A stretch of 64,000 nt of DNA from Sorex araneus (GCF_027595985.1 NC_073305.1:121953739-122017738), one strand, 5' to 3'; positions 35,675 to 48,505 are shown, counted from the stretch's first letter. Notes: generated by a model from the sequence alone, not told the origin. A program made the numbers and translations.

Positions 35675-35785
35675 GGAATCCCTTATGGTCCTCTAAATAG
35701 TGCTGGGGCAATTCCTGAGTGCAGAGTCCGGAGTAAATCCTGAGCATTGCCAGGAAGACCCCCAAAGAAAACAAAACAAAGAAAA
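35675..35785 (+). mobile_element. SINE 3' fragment
   Basis: The forward 3' part only is present: tcccttatggtcctctaaat, ttcctgagtgcagagtcc, then gacccccaaagaaaac. Confidence 0.7.
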
Positions 35786-36204
35786 GGAAGAAAAAAATTG
35801 GACCAATATTTTCTCTATAATGTAAATGAATAAAATGGGAGGTTCTTTAGAAATGAATTTTCACTATTTAAAGTCACTGCTTACAACTCAAGAGAGCAAG
35901 TAATTACTTAAGTTGTAGAGTCAAAAGTCAAAGTCGGGGGTCTTGTGCCTCTAGCAGGTCAACATGTACCTGAGGGCGAGTTCATGATGTACCTGTGGGG
36001 CGAGCAGCCTGATGGTGCCTTCAGACTTCCAGATACTCCAGAATTGCTGCTGTGCTTTTGGCCAGACCCCAAGAACTTGGGGCCAAGTTTACCAAGAAAT
36101 TAAATGGCTAAAAGTTAGGTATGTGAGAGACACACCCACAAACCACCTCCGGCTCAGCTATATAAGCTCACTTATTGGCCTTATTTTAGAGACCAAAGTC
36201 CGAA

Positions 36205-38660
36205 TCTAAACATTGGGCATGGGTGTCTCCTAGTGGACAGTTCTACAATGAAATTGACCATATCACATTCAATAGAAGGTTTTGCCTGACCCATGTCGCT
36301 ATTGTCCCCAAATTCCAAGCGGGATGGAACCACCATCTCCTTCGTGCAAAATTCTATTTCACAATGGGGGGAAAAGGACTGCAAAGTTTAAGTTTAAGAA
36401 GAGAACTTCCAGAATGACTTCCAACTGGGAGCTCTTTGGCACTATTGCAGCAACATGGGGAGATGTTGTCAACTTAAGTAATTTGACAACATCCACGAGG
36501 GATATGATCGACTGGTTCAGCACCTCCATGACTGCATGAAGAATGCCGAGAGTGGGAAAGCCACAAACAGACGCCTGTCTTCGGAAACTCTCAAGCTCAT
36601 TAGCCAACGTGGTTTGGCACAAGCCTCCGGCAATCAAAAGCTAATGTCCGAGATAGTAAAGCTGTGCAGAGAAGTGATAAAGGAAGACCTCAAAGAGAGA
36701 AGAGCAGCAGTGTTGGCCGATGCAGCAGATGCTGGGAAAAGTATTCGCAATGCTCGCTTGTCCTTCACCAATTACAAGACCAATATGACTAGCCTCCAAA
36801 TTCCTGATGGATCTATCACATCTTCCAGAAGGCCAATAGAGAGGATTATTCATGACTTCTACTCAGATCTCTTCGACATCCATGTCCAACTGCCCACATA
36901 CCAAATTCTGCAGGATGGATATGTCATTCCCAACGTCCTCCCTTTCAAAATCCAACATGCAGGGGCTGGAGCGAGGGCATTTGCCTTGCATGCAGCCAAC
37001 CTGGGTTCAATTCCCAGCATCCCATATAGTCCCCCAAGCACCACTAGGAGTAATTCCTGAGTGCAGAGCCAGGAGTAACCCCTGTGCATCGCCAGGTGTG
37101 ATCCAGAAAGAAAAAAAAAAAGAAAAGAAATCAACATGCCATTTCGTTGGTGAAGACACTTACAGCACCTGGTCCAGACAAGGTCAGACACGAACACCTG
37201 AAGATCTGCCGCCAGTGCTCATCAATACACTGGCCCGACTCTTCACACACTACCTGTCTGAATGCAAGTTTTCATCCCAATGGAAAACCAGTGTTCTGTT
37301 GTACAAGAAGGGAGACATCCACACATTGGCAACTATCGTTCAATCTGCCTCTTGTCTGTCTGTCGTCTACAACTTGTTCACTCAAGTCATCCTGAATAGA
37401 ATAGGCAGAACATTAGACAAAGGACAACCATGCGAACAAGCCAGATTCCAATAAAGGATTCAGCATGGTCGACCATATCCACACAGTGATCAAACTCATT
37501 GAAGTTTCACGAGATTAAAGATGCTGCTCTGTCTAATGTTCATCAATTTAAAGAAGGCCTTTGGTTCTATTGAGACTGAATTGGTCATCGAAGCCCTACT
37601 CAAACAGGGCATTCAAACCCAATACAAAAAGATCCTCTTCGAGCTGTATTACAGATTCACCACTAGGATCTCACCATTCTACAAGTAAGTGATAATTGAC
37701 GTAAAGAGAGGGGTTCAGCAGGATGACACCATTTCACCAAAATTCTTTAGTGCTACCCTCTAGAACACCCTCGAGAAGACTGGAATGGGAAGGAATGGGA
37801 GTGAAGATAGATGGTTGGCAACTACATCACCTCCGCTTTGCTGATGACATTGTTCTCATAACACCAAACATTAACCACGAGGCACAAATGCTGGCTGACT
37901 TCTACCTCGAGTGTGGAAAGGTCAGACTCCAGTTGAATCTCACCAAGACAATGTTCGTGAAAAACAAATTAGTCCCTGATGTTCCATTTGCTCTCAATGG
38001 AACGAACATCTCCAAATGCAACACCTATGTGTACCATATAGAGAACTCAATATGAGGAATGACTTGGAGCCAGAACTGCACAGGAGGAAGAGAGCAGCAT
38101 GGAACACCTTCAAGAGCGTTGAAAAAGTGGTTAAGATGACGAAGAACCTCCAGCTCCAGGCACATCTTTTTGACTTCACCGTTCTTCCTGCCCTAACATA
38201 TGCCTCAGAGGCCTGGGCCCTACGAAAACAGGATGGAATGCTAGTCCAGTATCGCAAAGAGGAATCGAAAGAGCTATGCTTGGAGTATCACGTTTCACTG
38301 AAGTGAGAGAAAGAATTCGGAGTTCCTACCTCTGTCGATGATCAAGAATGAGCAACACTGTCTCATTTGCAAAGGCATCAGAAAATCAGATGGGCCGGAC
38401 ACATAATGAGATTCAGAGATAACTGATGGACTAGAGGTGTTGCCAATGGATTCCACAGGATATCAAAATCCACATGGCTGTCCTCCTACGAGATGGTCAG
38501 AGTTCTTTGACAAAATCCCTAAACAAACGGTTTGAGGCTCTTCGTGTTCCTGGAGCAAGCAGATGCCTTTGGTCTACACAAGCACGTGACGGGGATGAGT
38601 GGGGATGTTACTGGCGCCCACTTGAGCAAATCAAAGGTGAACGGTATGAAAAGTGATAGA
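36205..38660 (+). pseudogene. RTE-clade LINE ORF, degenerate (RTE1_Sar-like)
   Basis: The forward frames, broken by stops, frameshifts and a SINE, encode in order: the end of the AP endonuclease (GQFYNEIDHI, then VAIVPKF...NHHLLR where active copies usually have DHRLL), a linker (36536-36960), and reverse transcriptase (APGPDKVRHEHL; LINTLARLF; FADDIVLITPN at 37837-37869; QLNLTKTMF). The end (38016-38656) includes LPALTYASEAWALRKQ. It is 5'-truncated within the endonuclease. The pattern differs from BovB and resembles RTE elements of parasitic nematodes. The 3' end near 38604-38640 matches the RTE-tailed SINE tail. Confidence 0.88.
36961..37127 (+). mobile_element. SOR-type SINE inside the RTE ORF
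   Basis: A forward copy with an imperfect target duplication (aatccaacatgc, aatcaacatgc). Its head lacks the A-box core: ggagcgagggcatttgcc replaces the usual ggagcgatagcacagcgg. Confidence 0.9.
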
Positions 38661-38666
38661 AATGAT

Positions 38667-38845
38667 TTTTTTTTTTTTTTGCTTTTTGGGTCACACCCGG
38701 CGATGCACAGGGATCACTCCTGGCTCATGCACTCAGGAACCACCCCTGGCGGTGCTCAGGGGACCATTTGGGATGCTGGGATTCGAACCCGGGTCAGCCG
38801 CGTGCAAGGCAAATGCCCTACCCGCTGTGCTATCGCTCCAGCCCC
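38667..38845 (-). mobile_element. SOR-type SINE at the RTE 3' edge
   Basis: A young reversed copy runs from a T-run and gctttttgggtcacacccgg to gctatcgctccagccccc. Confidence 0.93.
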
Positions 38846-38999
38846 CATTTTTTAAGAGACCCATAAATCTCAAAAGAGATCTAAAGACGCCATTAGGGCC
38901 TATAGTGCAGAGGTAAGCAGGAACCCATGACTGAGAGATCAAGGTCCAATTAGATTGGGCCTCCTCCCCCAAGATCCCCAGTTTCCCAGTAGCTTGGGA

Positions 39000-39680
39000 G
39001 TCACACCCACAAACTTCCCCTGGCGCCAAGTGATCACATCAATGGCCAAGACCCAGGGACTATAAACTAAAACTCCCAAAAGAGAGTGCCACAGAATGTC
39101 CTGACCCTGCATCAGGCTGTCTTCACTGGGACACCCCAAAGGGGGCAGGTGAGAGCCCTCCCTGCCCCAAGGGACCCAGCTCTGGAAGCCAAAACCCTCC
39201 ACAACCTAACTGGTTACCATGCTTAAGGCCGCTGTCTATGTGTTCAGGCCAAGCCTCACGCACGAGTGAAGTCCTATGGAACCCAGGTAATGCGGAACTT
39301 TGTGACCTTGAACTCTGGGCTCAACGGGACCAGGAGCAGAGATCCTCTGCCTGCTTTCCCTGGTCTCCTGTGACCCAGGGGTCACACCCATAAGCCACCT
39401 CCAGATAATCTCGCCATCACCCACCATCGAGATCACACGGCTGCTTCTCCTGAAAGGGAGCATAACCTGAAGTCCCCATAACCATGCCACCAGACTCCTA
39501 GCTAGGCTATTTCACAGGGGTTGCCCTGAGCAGGGTGGGAGAAAGCCCTGCTTGCCCCAAGGGACCCAGCTCTGGTAGACAAAAACCTATACAACCCTAC
39601 TGCCACCACATTCAAAGCCATTCCCCATGCACTTGGGCTGAATCGCACATATGAGTAAACATACTCCTGGACCACATGCC
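39000..39680 (+). repeat. Two tandem copies of a ~390-bp segment
   Basis: The segment tgccccaagggacccagctc occurs near 39163 and 39554 with similar flanks (a cacacccacaaac/cacacccataag start and a ttcaggcc/cttgggct end). This suggests a diverged tandem duplication in the ORF-less part of the composite unit. Confidence 0.6.
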
Positions 39681-39790
39681 CACTTTTGCAGCGGCACCAT
39701 ATATCATAAATTTCTCCGTACCCATTCCCCGTAAGTACAATACCACATTTGGTGGGGTTCAGATAGTAGGCAACAAATCATAGAGGGAAA

Positions 39791-39826
39791 TATATATATA
39801 TATGTATATATACATATTTTCAGATA
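39791..39826. repeat. AT-rich microsatellite
   Basis: An interrupted (TA)n run (atatatatatatgtatatat). Confidence 0.85.
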
Positions 39827-40271
39827 TATATACCAAAGCTCACATCATCCAAACTTTAACAACACGTTAGTGATATCCCATAGAATGCCTTAATGGCTCC
39901 TGACAAATTAGAACAATATTCACACGTTTTCCTATATGAACACTTTTTTGTAAGCATGTCCAGAAGTTCTTTACAACAGACAATATAAAATATATAATTT
40001 CAGTTATGTTTTGGGACACGGATTGGGGTTTTGGATGGAAACATCCCAAATTTGATGGTGGGAAGGTGTAATGATGATGGGATTGGTGTTTGAATATTGA
40101 ATGTAATCAAACATTGTGAACTAACTTATAAAATTTAAAAATTAAATTTAAAAAAATGTAATGTAGAGTTCATGCCCAACTCAATCAGTTTAATCAATGG
40201 CTGAATAAATAGCAGTGCTCCTACATTATAAAAAATAAATAAATAAATTTAAAAAATAAAAAGTCAAAGTC

Positions 40272-41309
40272 ATAGAACAAATGCATACTTTTATCTATGT
40301 ACTTTACATGTTTTATTGTAATTTTATTATTCAATAGAAAAATAAAGTACTTTAATTCACCTTTTTAAGAGAAATAAATTTAATAAAAGTTTAAACATGA
40401 GGTCAGTAGCTAGTGACACTGAATTTGACTTATAAATGTTTTTCCATTCTTGCTTTGTTTATTGTGGTCTATACTACATGATATAAAATGCATAATTCTT
40501 AAGATATATAGTTTTTACTACAAAAATGTGATATTACCATTTACATGAATTTCAATTAAACTCTGGTTATTTGGAGCAAGACAGTATTACTTATAAAGGC
40601 ATATCTGATTTCTCTAGATGTGATTGTGTAACAAAATGTATTACAGAACTAGGTATGAAATTCTACCAAGTAAAGTCATATAAATAAACACAATAAGATA
40701 AAAATATCAGAGATCAAAGATGATAAATTGTTTATTTTTTTCCATTCAAAGAATAGTGCTTAAAATCACATTGTAGATCAAAGGACAATGGAGAACCTTG
40801 GAGATAAGGTTAATCATCAGTTTGATGCTTTGAGAGGGCTAACATACACATACAACTGGACCCCAAAGCCATTCTGGTTTGAATGTTTTCAGTATTTTTT
40901 TAATTCTAAATAGAAATTGATATTTTGAAATAAATCTTGATTGTTACTTTGCTTTTGGGTTCATCTAAGTTTTCTAATAACCTGAAGCAACTGCATCTTT
41001 TCTGTAAAGGCAGAGTTGTAGCTTCGAATAGTCAGTCCTCTGTCTGTGAGTCTGAGTTAGTCCATTCTTCTCAGCAAGCTGCCCATGAGTCTTCAGGGAC
41101 ATCTTCCTACCATACCGGAGACTCCTATGTAAGAGTTATGTCATAATTATTTCAGTCTTCTGATCTTGGCAGAATTAGAAAGTAGTATACAAGTACAACT
41201 CAAAAATGAATATGAGTAAAGGAAGAATGCTTTCATTTTCCTACCTAAATAAATGAAAGATAAGCGAGAAGTCTCTGAGAAACTTTTAACAAAATTTTTG
41301 GTAAAGACG
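40272..41309. other. AT-rich, no feature seen
   Basis: No gene or recognisable repeat is seen in this stretch. Confidence 0.4.
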
Positions 41310-41630
41310 TCACGCTCAAGTGCCGAAGCTTTATTTTGAGCCCTGATTATTGCATCATATAACAAAGTGCAGAGAGTCTCTTGCCCTCGTGCCTGGCTGT
41401 CTTCCCCAGGGCCCTTCGGAGGGGATGGGCTCCAGCTTCCCTCCCCACCCCGAGCAGAGCTCCCGGTGGCCGAAGACCACCAGAATCTAGCTACAGTCAT
41501 GCTGGAGGCCTTATGCATGAAGGTACTGGCAGAGGAACCCAGGTGTGTGTAATCCAATAAACGGCCAACATCCAGAGAGAGACTTAAAAGCAAGCTTTCA
41601 GAAGCGATATCTTGTAGCCTACTTCTCCCT
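41310..41630. other. Unclassified GC-richer block, possibly LTR-like
   Basis: It has AATAAA on the minus strand at its left edge (plus ctttattttgagc) and aataaa on the plus strand near 41560. It is ORF-poor and I cannot place it in a family. Confidence 0.3.
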
Positions 41631-41635
41631 CTAGG

Positions 41636-41890
41636 AGAAACTGGCAAGCTTCTGAGAGTTTCCTGCCCACATGGGACAGCCTTGCAAGCTTCCCATGGTG
41701 TATTCATATGTAAAATCCAGTAACAAGCTTGATCTCATTCCCCTGACCCTGAAGAGCCCCCAGTGCAACATCATTAGGAGGGCCGAGTCAAGATAGACTT
41801 CTCAGATCTCAGGGAAAGGACGAAATGAGATGTTACTGAGCCTGCCTGAGAAATCGGTGATTTAACGGGATTTTGTGATTTTGTGATAAC
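41636..41890 (+). mobile_element. Long headless RTE-related SINE variant, decayed
   Basis: It starts ggcaagcttctgagagtttc and keeps the block cattcccctgaccctgaag. The decayed tail ends in repeated gattttgtgat. The element lacks a tRNA-like head. Confidence 0.65.
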
Positions 41891-42694
41891 AAAGTATGCA
41901 TTGATTTTTTATGTGAAATTTCATATAGTAGCTTTCAGAAGTGGTCTGAAAATCCTGTAAAATATAAAGAGAATTTTAATTTAAATTTAGAATCGAATAT
42001 TTAATATTATGTAAGTAAAATATTCTTGGAAAAATATTAACATTTACTCAAGAAGAACAAAAATATTAGTGAATATTATGACAATATGGTACAATCTATG
42101 ATTATAACAATAAGGCAGACATGCTAAAGAAATTTGATCAGAAATGTGTTAAAGTTGACTCTTCTGACTCCTGATACATTAGGAATTTTTGGGAGTCATC
42201 TTTGGCATGTGCTCCCAGCAGCCGGCCTGGGATACTGATGCCGAAGTCGGGAGGCTACCTCCAGTGGATTCTGATTCGTGGGGAAAGACAATTTCCCAGA
42301 GTCCAGCCCTGAAATGCAGCCACACCCGGACCCTCCCAGAAATGCCCCCCTCATGTGGTGGGAGGCAGCATGAAGAGGGGGCTCGTGGGGGTCCGAGACT
42401 CAGTACTATTGCGGGACTGTGGTGAAGTGTGTCCAGACTCAGGTTGGAGGTGACAGATGGGGCTTTGTCACCTGGGACTCTGCAATTGAAACATTTTGTA
42501 AGACTGCTCATTGTTTTAAGCTGTTGTTTCTTGGTTGCTTCTGACCTTAAAAATATATTTTAGGGTTTTGGCCATGAATTTTAATTTTTGAATTTTTTCT
42601 TGGAATATTTTGTCTGTGCTTGTAATAGAGATTTTTTTTTTTCTAGTAGAGATTGCTATGAAATACCTGAATTCAAGATAGCAGTTCAGGGCCG
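41891..42694. other. No gene; GC-richer block at 42180-42490
   Basis: The 42180-42490 stretch stands out by composition and carries short ORFs on both strands without a recognised product. It is probably an old repeat. Confidence 0.3.
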
Positions 42695-42893
42695 AAGGGC
42701 TGGAGCAATAACACAGCAGGTAGGACGTTCAATTAGCTACCAGGAGTATCTCACCCACATGGCAGCCTGGCAAGCTACCCATGCCGTATTAGATATGCCA
42801 AAAACAGTAACAACAAGGCTCACAATTCGGAGACCTTACTGGTGCCTGCTTGAGCAAATTGATGAGCAATTGGATGACAGTGATATAGTGATA
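42695..42893 (+). mobile_element. RTE-tailed SINE, B-box region deleted
   Basis: The head starts gggctggagcaataacac but jumps after aggacgttc straight into the ccaggagtatct body. The RTE tail is intact (ttactggtgcctgcttgagc). Confidence 0.85.
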
Positions 42894-43331
42894 AAGAAAC
42901 CCAAATTATAAAAAATTCTGCTATAGTGCTAACAAGAGAAAAATGAGTTCCTCATCTGAAGAGTCCAGAGATTTGCTTCTGATCACAAACTCTTCCAATG
43001 TTACATATTGGGAGGTTTTGTATCAGATATAAGGTATAATAAACATTTATAAATGTGTAGTGATATTTTATGAGTAGAATGAAAGTCCAATTAGTCATAA
43101 ATAATTATATTGAGTGAATTTCTTCTTCAAGTATTGTTTTCAGTTTTTTATTGTACACTTTATACCCCTTAGTTTGATAGATAATGGACATTTATAAAAG
43201 CAAAGTATACTTATTCACAAACTATATTCAAAATAAAATATTTCATAGCAACTAGGGAGCAAGAAAATTTTGGTTATTATACAACCAACTCTTGAAAATT
43301 AACTTTCATTACAAACTACATTAAAATTAAG

Positions 43332-43530
43332 TGCTTGGAGCTAGCACAGTCAATAGGGCATTTGCCTTGCATGCGGCCAAACCAGGTTCAATTCCCAGAT
43401 ACCAACCATATGGTCACCTGAGTACCGCCAGGAGCAATTCTTGAGTGCAGAGCCAGGAGTAACCCTTGTGCATCGTTGGGTATCACCCAAACAGCAAAAA
43501 TAAATAAATAAATAGATAAATAAATAAATA
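43332..43530 (+). mobile_element. SOR-type SINE with (AAAT)n tail
   Basis: The forward copy ends in a long aaataaataaat tail. It is flanked by aaaattaag repeats as a probable target duplication. Confidence 0.88.
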
Positions 43531-43605
43531 AAATTAAGGGCTTAAAGTATTTTTTTGTAAATTTCTATACATTACATAAAATCTTCTTTTTTCCTTTTAA
43601 TCTTT

Positions 43606-43780
43606 CCCTTTTTGATTCTTTTGGACTATACCCAAACTGTGTTCAGGGCTCACTATTGATTATATGTTCTGGGATCACTTTTGGTAGTGCTCAGGAGACA
43701 TTATGTGGTCCTGAGGATCAAACTCAGGTCAGTGATCTACTAGGTAAATTCCTTACCTTCTGGATTACTTCTGCAGCACA
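43606..43780 (-). mobile_element. Old SINE
   Basis: Reversed decayed landmarks are ggtagtgctcaggagac and ggtcctgaggatcaaactc. Confidence 0.7.
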
Positions 43781-43981
43781 TATTTTTCATTCTATTTATT
43801 TTTTACTTTGTCTTTCCCATTTGAAAGTTTGTTTTTTTATTGTACAAATATTTAAAATGATCACACTCCTCTGGAATTTACATATTTGGAAATCGAAGTT
43901 ATATACTCTTCATGTATTGATTAGCTATGACCCGTTGATAATTCATTATAGAAATTTACATCAATACCCTTTAATAGTATA

Positions 43982-44152
43982 GGAGCTGGAGTGATAGTAC
44001 AGCGGGTAGAGCGTTTGCCTTGCACGTGGCTGATCTGGGTTCTATTCCCAGCATCCCATATGGTCCCCCAAGCACCACCAGGAGTAATTTCTGAGTGCAT
44101 GAGTCAGAAGTAACCATTGTGCATTGCCAGGTATGACCCAAAAAGAAAAAAA
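43982..44152 (+). mobile_element. SOR-type poly(A) SINE with 19-bp target duplication
   Basis: The forward copy is flanked by the perfect duplication aataccctttaatagtata (43963-43981 and 44153-44171). Confidence 0.96.
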
Positions 44153-44171
44153 AATACCCTTTAATAGTATA

Positions 44172-45857
44172 AATTTAACTTATTATATTAATCACCTAAT
44201 TTTAAATGTATTTGACCAATATTATGTAACAATTTTCTGGATCTTTATAAAAATTGTATAGGTGTGTACTATTTAATCCCCATTTACAGGTGAAGAAAAT
44301 GAATTTAGAGTGGTTAAATGTGTTATCTGCTAAATAATTTGTTTAAAAAGGATTTAAATATAGATTAGCACTGTATAGAAACTGAGCTATTTATCACAAA
44401 ATGATGTTGTTTATGATTCATTTTTATGGAAATAAAGCAATTGTTCAAAATATTATTGAAAATTAAAAGTAAATTACTTAGCTGTTCTTTTAAATTGTGA
44501 TTGTTCTACCATATTTTTCTTCATCAACTACAAAGCTAAGTTGTCATGATCATGAGATTCAGATTCCATATCTGAAAAGACAGAATGAGAAACAATTAAA
44601 AACCTGCTTCTCAAGAAAGTAGTGAAGAGTTTAGACTACACAAGCCATTCAGTATGAGCTCATATGTTAGTAAATGGTTACCTTTTACCTTTTATAGTAT
44701 GTTAACAATTTTAGACAGGTTTTAGAAAACAATGGATCAACTTTAGATTTACATGACTATGTTTACTGACTTACCAATTAATGAAATTTACCCTTATTAT
44801 CATAATGGAATATTCAAGGGCATTTTGTTGATAATGGAATTTCTATGTGTAGCTGTCAAATGTCAATTTAAATTCCAATATTTACCATATCGACGCCTCC
44901 AGCTTTAATAAATGTCTTAATAATTATGGATAGGATGGGCACAGTGCAGATAGTGGCAAGGCATTAAAACACAAACAAGCTAGTGGTGATGATTGTAGCA
45001 GTGACCAGAATAGGACAACGTTGTTTGATTATTTCTTTTCCTACATATTACATGAGGACATTATAAAAGCAAATGCAATTAATATAAATATACTTATAAA
45101 TCTTAAGTGCTTAGAATAATGAACACAATTGTGCATAAATGTATTTTATACTCAAAGATCATCTATGAAAGCAATGCTTAAGCTTGTGGTATTAAAGACA
45201 GTTTGGAACATATATATATATATATATATACACATGTATATATTCAACATTTTTCACCCTATCAACCATAATCATCTTGAACTTCTGTTATCAGGTAAGG
45301 ATTTTGGAGACACATAAGCAATTATTCACTCATTTTCCTCAGTCAACTCAGTATTGAGAAATACTGGGTTTTTCTCTATAAATTATATAATTGTGTTATC
45401 TATTCAAAATACAGTTTTCTTTTGTATTCCTAACCTCTCTGGAAAATAGTCATCATGGATCATTTCTAGATTTACTTATTTTTCCATTATTTATCTCTTT
45501 CATATTATGCTTAATTTTGACTCTGTAATAAACTGAACATTTTCAGAAAAATAATCAAGATGAATCATCACTTGACTAGAATGAATTTAACTGATATATT
45601 TGCGGTTTAGATAGACAGATAGCATTTTGTTTGAATTGCAACTTACAAGTTTACCCATCCTGGAAGCGAATTGTTGATATTATTATTATTAGGTTTCAGG
45701 GAAGTCAAACTTAGAAAAGCTTGAGATCAAAATCACTCTAGAAAATTCTGTGTTGGGGCAACAGAGCCCAGAGCCATACTACCTGAAGGTTGAACAAATA
45801 ACCTATATATCTAACAAAGCTCCACCACTTTGAGCCAAACATATTTCCCTAGATTCT
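44172..45857. other. AT-rich, no gene; (TA)n at 45210-45230
   Basis: The only structure seen is a perfect TA run of about ten units. Confidence 0.5.
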
Positions 45858-46053
45858 TTAGTTTTGCTTTATTTTGTTTGGATGGGGGTTGGGGGGAGGA
45901 TTTGCTGCCTAGAGGCAATCAAGGATTACTGTTGGAGCTTGCTCAGATATCACTTCTGTCAGTACTCAGGGGACTATATGTGGTGCTGGAGGTTGAAACA
46001 GAGTGGTTGCATATAAGGTGAGCACCTTACCTTATGTATTATCTCTCTGGCTC
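45858..46053 (-). mobile_element. Old SINE
   Basis: Reversed decayed landmarks are cagtactcaggggactatat, ggtgctggaggttgaaac and atctctctggctcc. Confidence 0.6.
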
Positions 46054-48276
46054 CTGACTTTTAAGTGCAGTAGATTCAGGTAGGATATCATTCCATGCAC
46101 ACTAATATCTGGAAAGGTGCTCTATCTTGTTCTTTCTGAAAAACATAAAAATTAATACAAAAATAACTCAATTTATGCAAAAAATCAAATTTTATAGCGC
46201 AGTTAGCTTAGATATAGTTATTCAGTACAACATACACTTCATGTGTCTTCACTGCTTAAAAATATAAACATTAAACCAAGGAGTCTGTATAATATAGCTA
46301 AATATTATTTACTATATGAATTAAAACAAGAAAATTAGAAAAAATATTAAAAATTGAGATTCGACTTAATTCTACTGAAAATTATTATTTAATCCCATCG
46401 GTATTTTACTTACCATTTCAAACTCTGATTTTTTATTTATAAAATATGGATAAAAGCAATACTTTATGTAATACACTAAATGAAGAAATAATAAAATAAT
46501 ATTCTATAAGGTCTGGATTAATCAGTGCTCAAAATATAAAAATGGTGTCATATTTAATTTTTTCTTGTAAATCAAACCTGAATTTTTTTTTCTTCCAAGT
46601 CTCTTGATCTTCTTGTGTGTTCCACAGTATCTCTTAATTATCTATTTCTTCTTCCAGTAGACATCAAGAAGCTCCTATACACTATATGAAATTGCTGAAA
46701 ATTCAGACTTTTAAACAATCATTAATTGATACTTCTAAGAACTTTCTTCTTCCAAAAATGCCACTGATGAAGAATTCTTATCTCCAGGTTAATTTTCAGC
46801 ATCATTTTATAGTCTGTGTCATGAAGCCCCTGGAGTTTTGTCAGTATCTCCTCGTTGTTTTCCATCAGGAATTTCAGATCTGCACCTTGCCTATGGTGGA
46901 TTTCTCTTGCATAGTAGTGACATAAAGCAAAAAACTTGTTTAACTTGAGGTTATTGCCTACTTTTACTCCATGTTTCTCAATGATTATTAATTTGAAAAT
47001 AATGCTTATGTAGACAAAAATTCTCCATATCTTATAAAATTTATCTGTGCATTTTTTAGCCTATGAACAATGGATTTACCATTTTACAAAATCAGAGTTT
47101 TCTTTAAAAAAAAAAACAATTGAACTTTAACTTTTCATACTAAATGCACTTCTTTATGTAGTACAGTAACTATTATAATATACTATAGGCATGTTACACA
47201 CAAACTCTAATTTGATCCTAAATTATGATTACTTAAAAACAAGTTGTAATTTCTTCTTAAGCATTAGTACTGGTTTTTTTTTGCTTTGGATTAATAGTCA
47301 ATGGTTGTTCGGGGCTCTGGTGTAGGTTTCTGAAACTTTATTTACTCTCAACTCCTTTTCAATCCAGAATCTTTATGCAATGCTGATTAATAAGTATATA
47401 ATTACACATGCCTGCATATATATGCATAAAGTTTGCTAATAATTAATCATAAAATTATTTTTCAATTTTTTATGATCTCTACATTAAATTATATATCCCC
47501 TAGGGTTGTAAAACCATCTAAGAAACAATGCTCTAAGATACTAGAGGGCTACTCCCATGAACTATTCAATAGCAGAGACTGAACAAAGGGCTTTCATTAC
47601 ATGTTCTTGAGCCTTTTGATCCATCTTACAGGAGTAATGTAGTATAAGTTTTGGTTTTCAATTTGCTTATCTTGGTGGGTTCAGATGGATAAACCTAGAT
47701 GAGTTCATGAATTACCCCCAGAGACCTATGGAGACTATATGAGATTCCAAAGATCAAAAATGGATCCATCACATGGAAGGCAAGCTTATTACCAGGCTAT
47801 ACCATCTCTCCCACTCCTCATTGTATGTTTTGATGTCATTCTAATCAACATTATAAAATTGAATTAGATATAATTTCTATTAAATTGAATATAAGAAATT
47901 AATTACCAAATAATAATTTCCCAGAAAACATAAAAAAATTGAGAAAGCAGGCTTTATTGATAACAGCACAAAATTAAATTTTGAGCTAGCATTTTGACAA
48001 GTAAGTGAAGAATTTCTAAACCATCTAAAAAATTGAGATGACAATTATGGTAAACATTAAGACTAAAATATAGTAATTAAAATAGGATGTGTTACAACTA
48101 CTCAAATGATCACTTTAACTTCAAAACAGTTTATATATATGGATTTAACTATGTATGTTAATCATATATAATATATAAATTAAATTTTTGGCAATTTTGG
48201 TAGTAAGCCTTAGAGATTCAGATAAAATAAATACTGAGAAAATCTAAGGGATTACATCTTATACAATGTTAATGTA
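46054..48276. other. AT-rich, no gene; old SINE trace at 47680-47815
   Basis: A decayed reversed SINE may lie at 47680-47815 (ccaaagatcaaaaatgg, ggaaggcaagc, catctctccc). Nothing else is recognised. Confidence 0.4.
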
Positions 48277-48288
48277 CAAACATTTCTT

Positions 48289-48493
48289 TTTTTTTTTAAC
48301 TCAACTTTTATTATTTTATTTATTTTTTTTTCTTTTTGGGTCACACCCAGCGAGGCTCAGGGGTTACTCCTGGCTTTGCACTCAGGAATCACTCCTGGCG
48401 GTGCTTGGGGGACCATATGGGATGCCGGGATCGAACCCGGGTCGGCCGCGTGCAAGGCAAACGCCCTACCTGCTGTGCTATCGCTCCGGCCCC
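48289..48493 (-). mobile_element. SOR-type SINE with target duplication
   Basis: A young reversed copy with a long T/A-rich tail is flanked by caaacatttctt at 48277-48288 and 48494-48505. Confidence 0.95.
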
Positions 48494-48505
48494 CAAACAT
48501 TTCTT

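Larger units (their letters stand above)
35936..40258 (+). mobile_element. Composite retroposed unit containing an RTE copy
   Basis: The unit is flanked by the perfect 13-bp duplication aaaagtcaaagtc (35923-35935 and 40259-40271). Its outer parts, 35936-36200 and about 38863-40258, are ORF-less and end in an L1-like 3' stretch (ggtgtttgaatattgaatg) with poly(A). The middle is an RTE-clade LINE and two SINEs. An agagacc motif at both RTE edges (36192, 38858) suggests RTE inserted later. About 100 bases between the first A-rich run and the final one look like 3'-transduced flank. Confidence 0.65.

Noticed and set aside
41310..41630. LTR call for the GC-richer block
   Set aside because: No matching ends or target duplication could be found, so it is listed only as unclassified.
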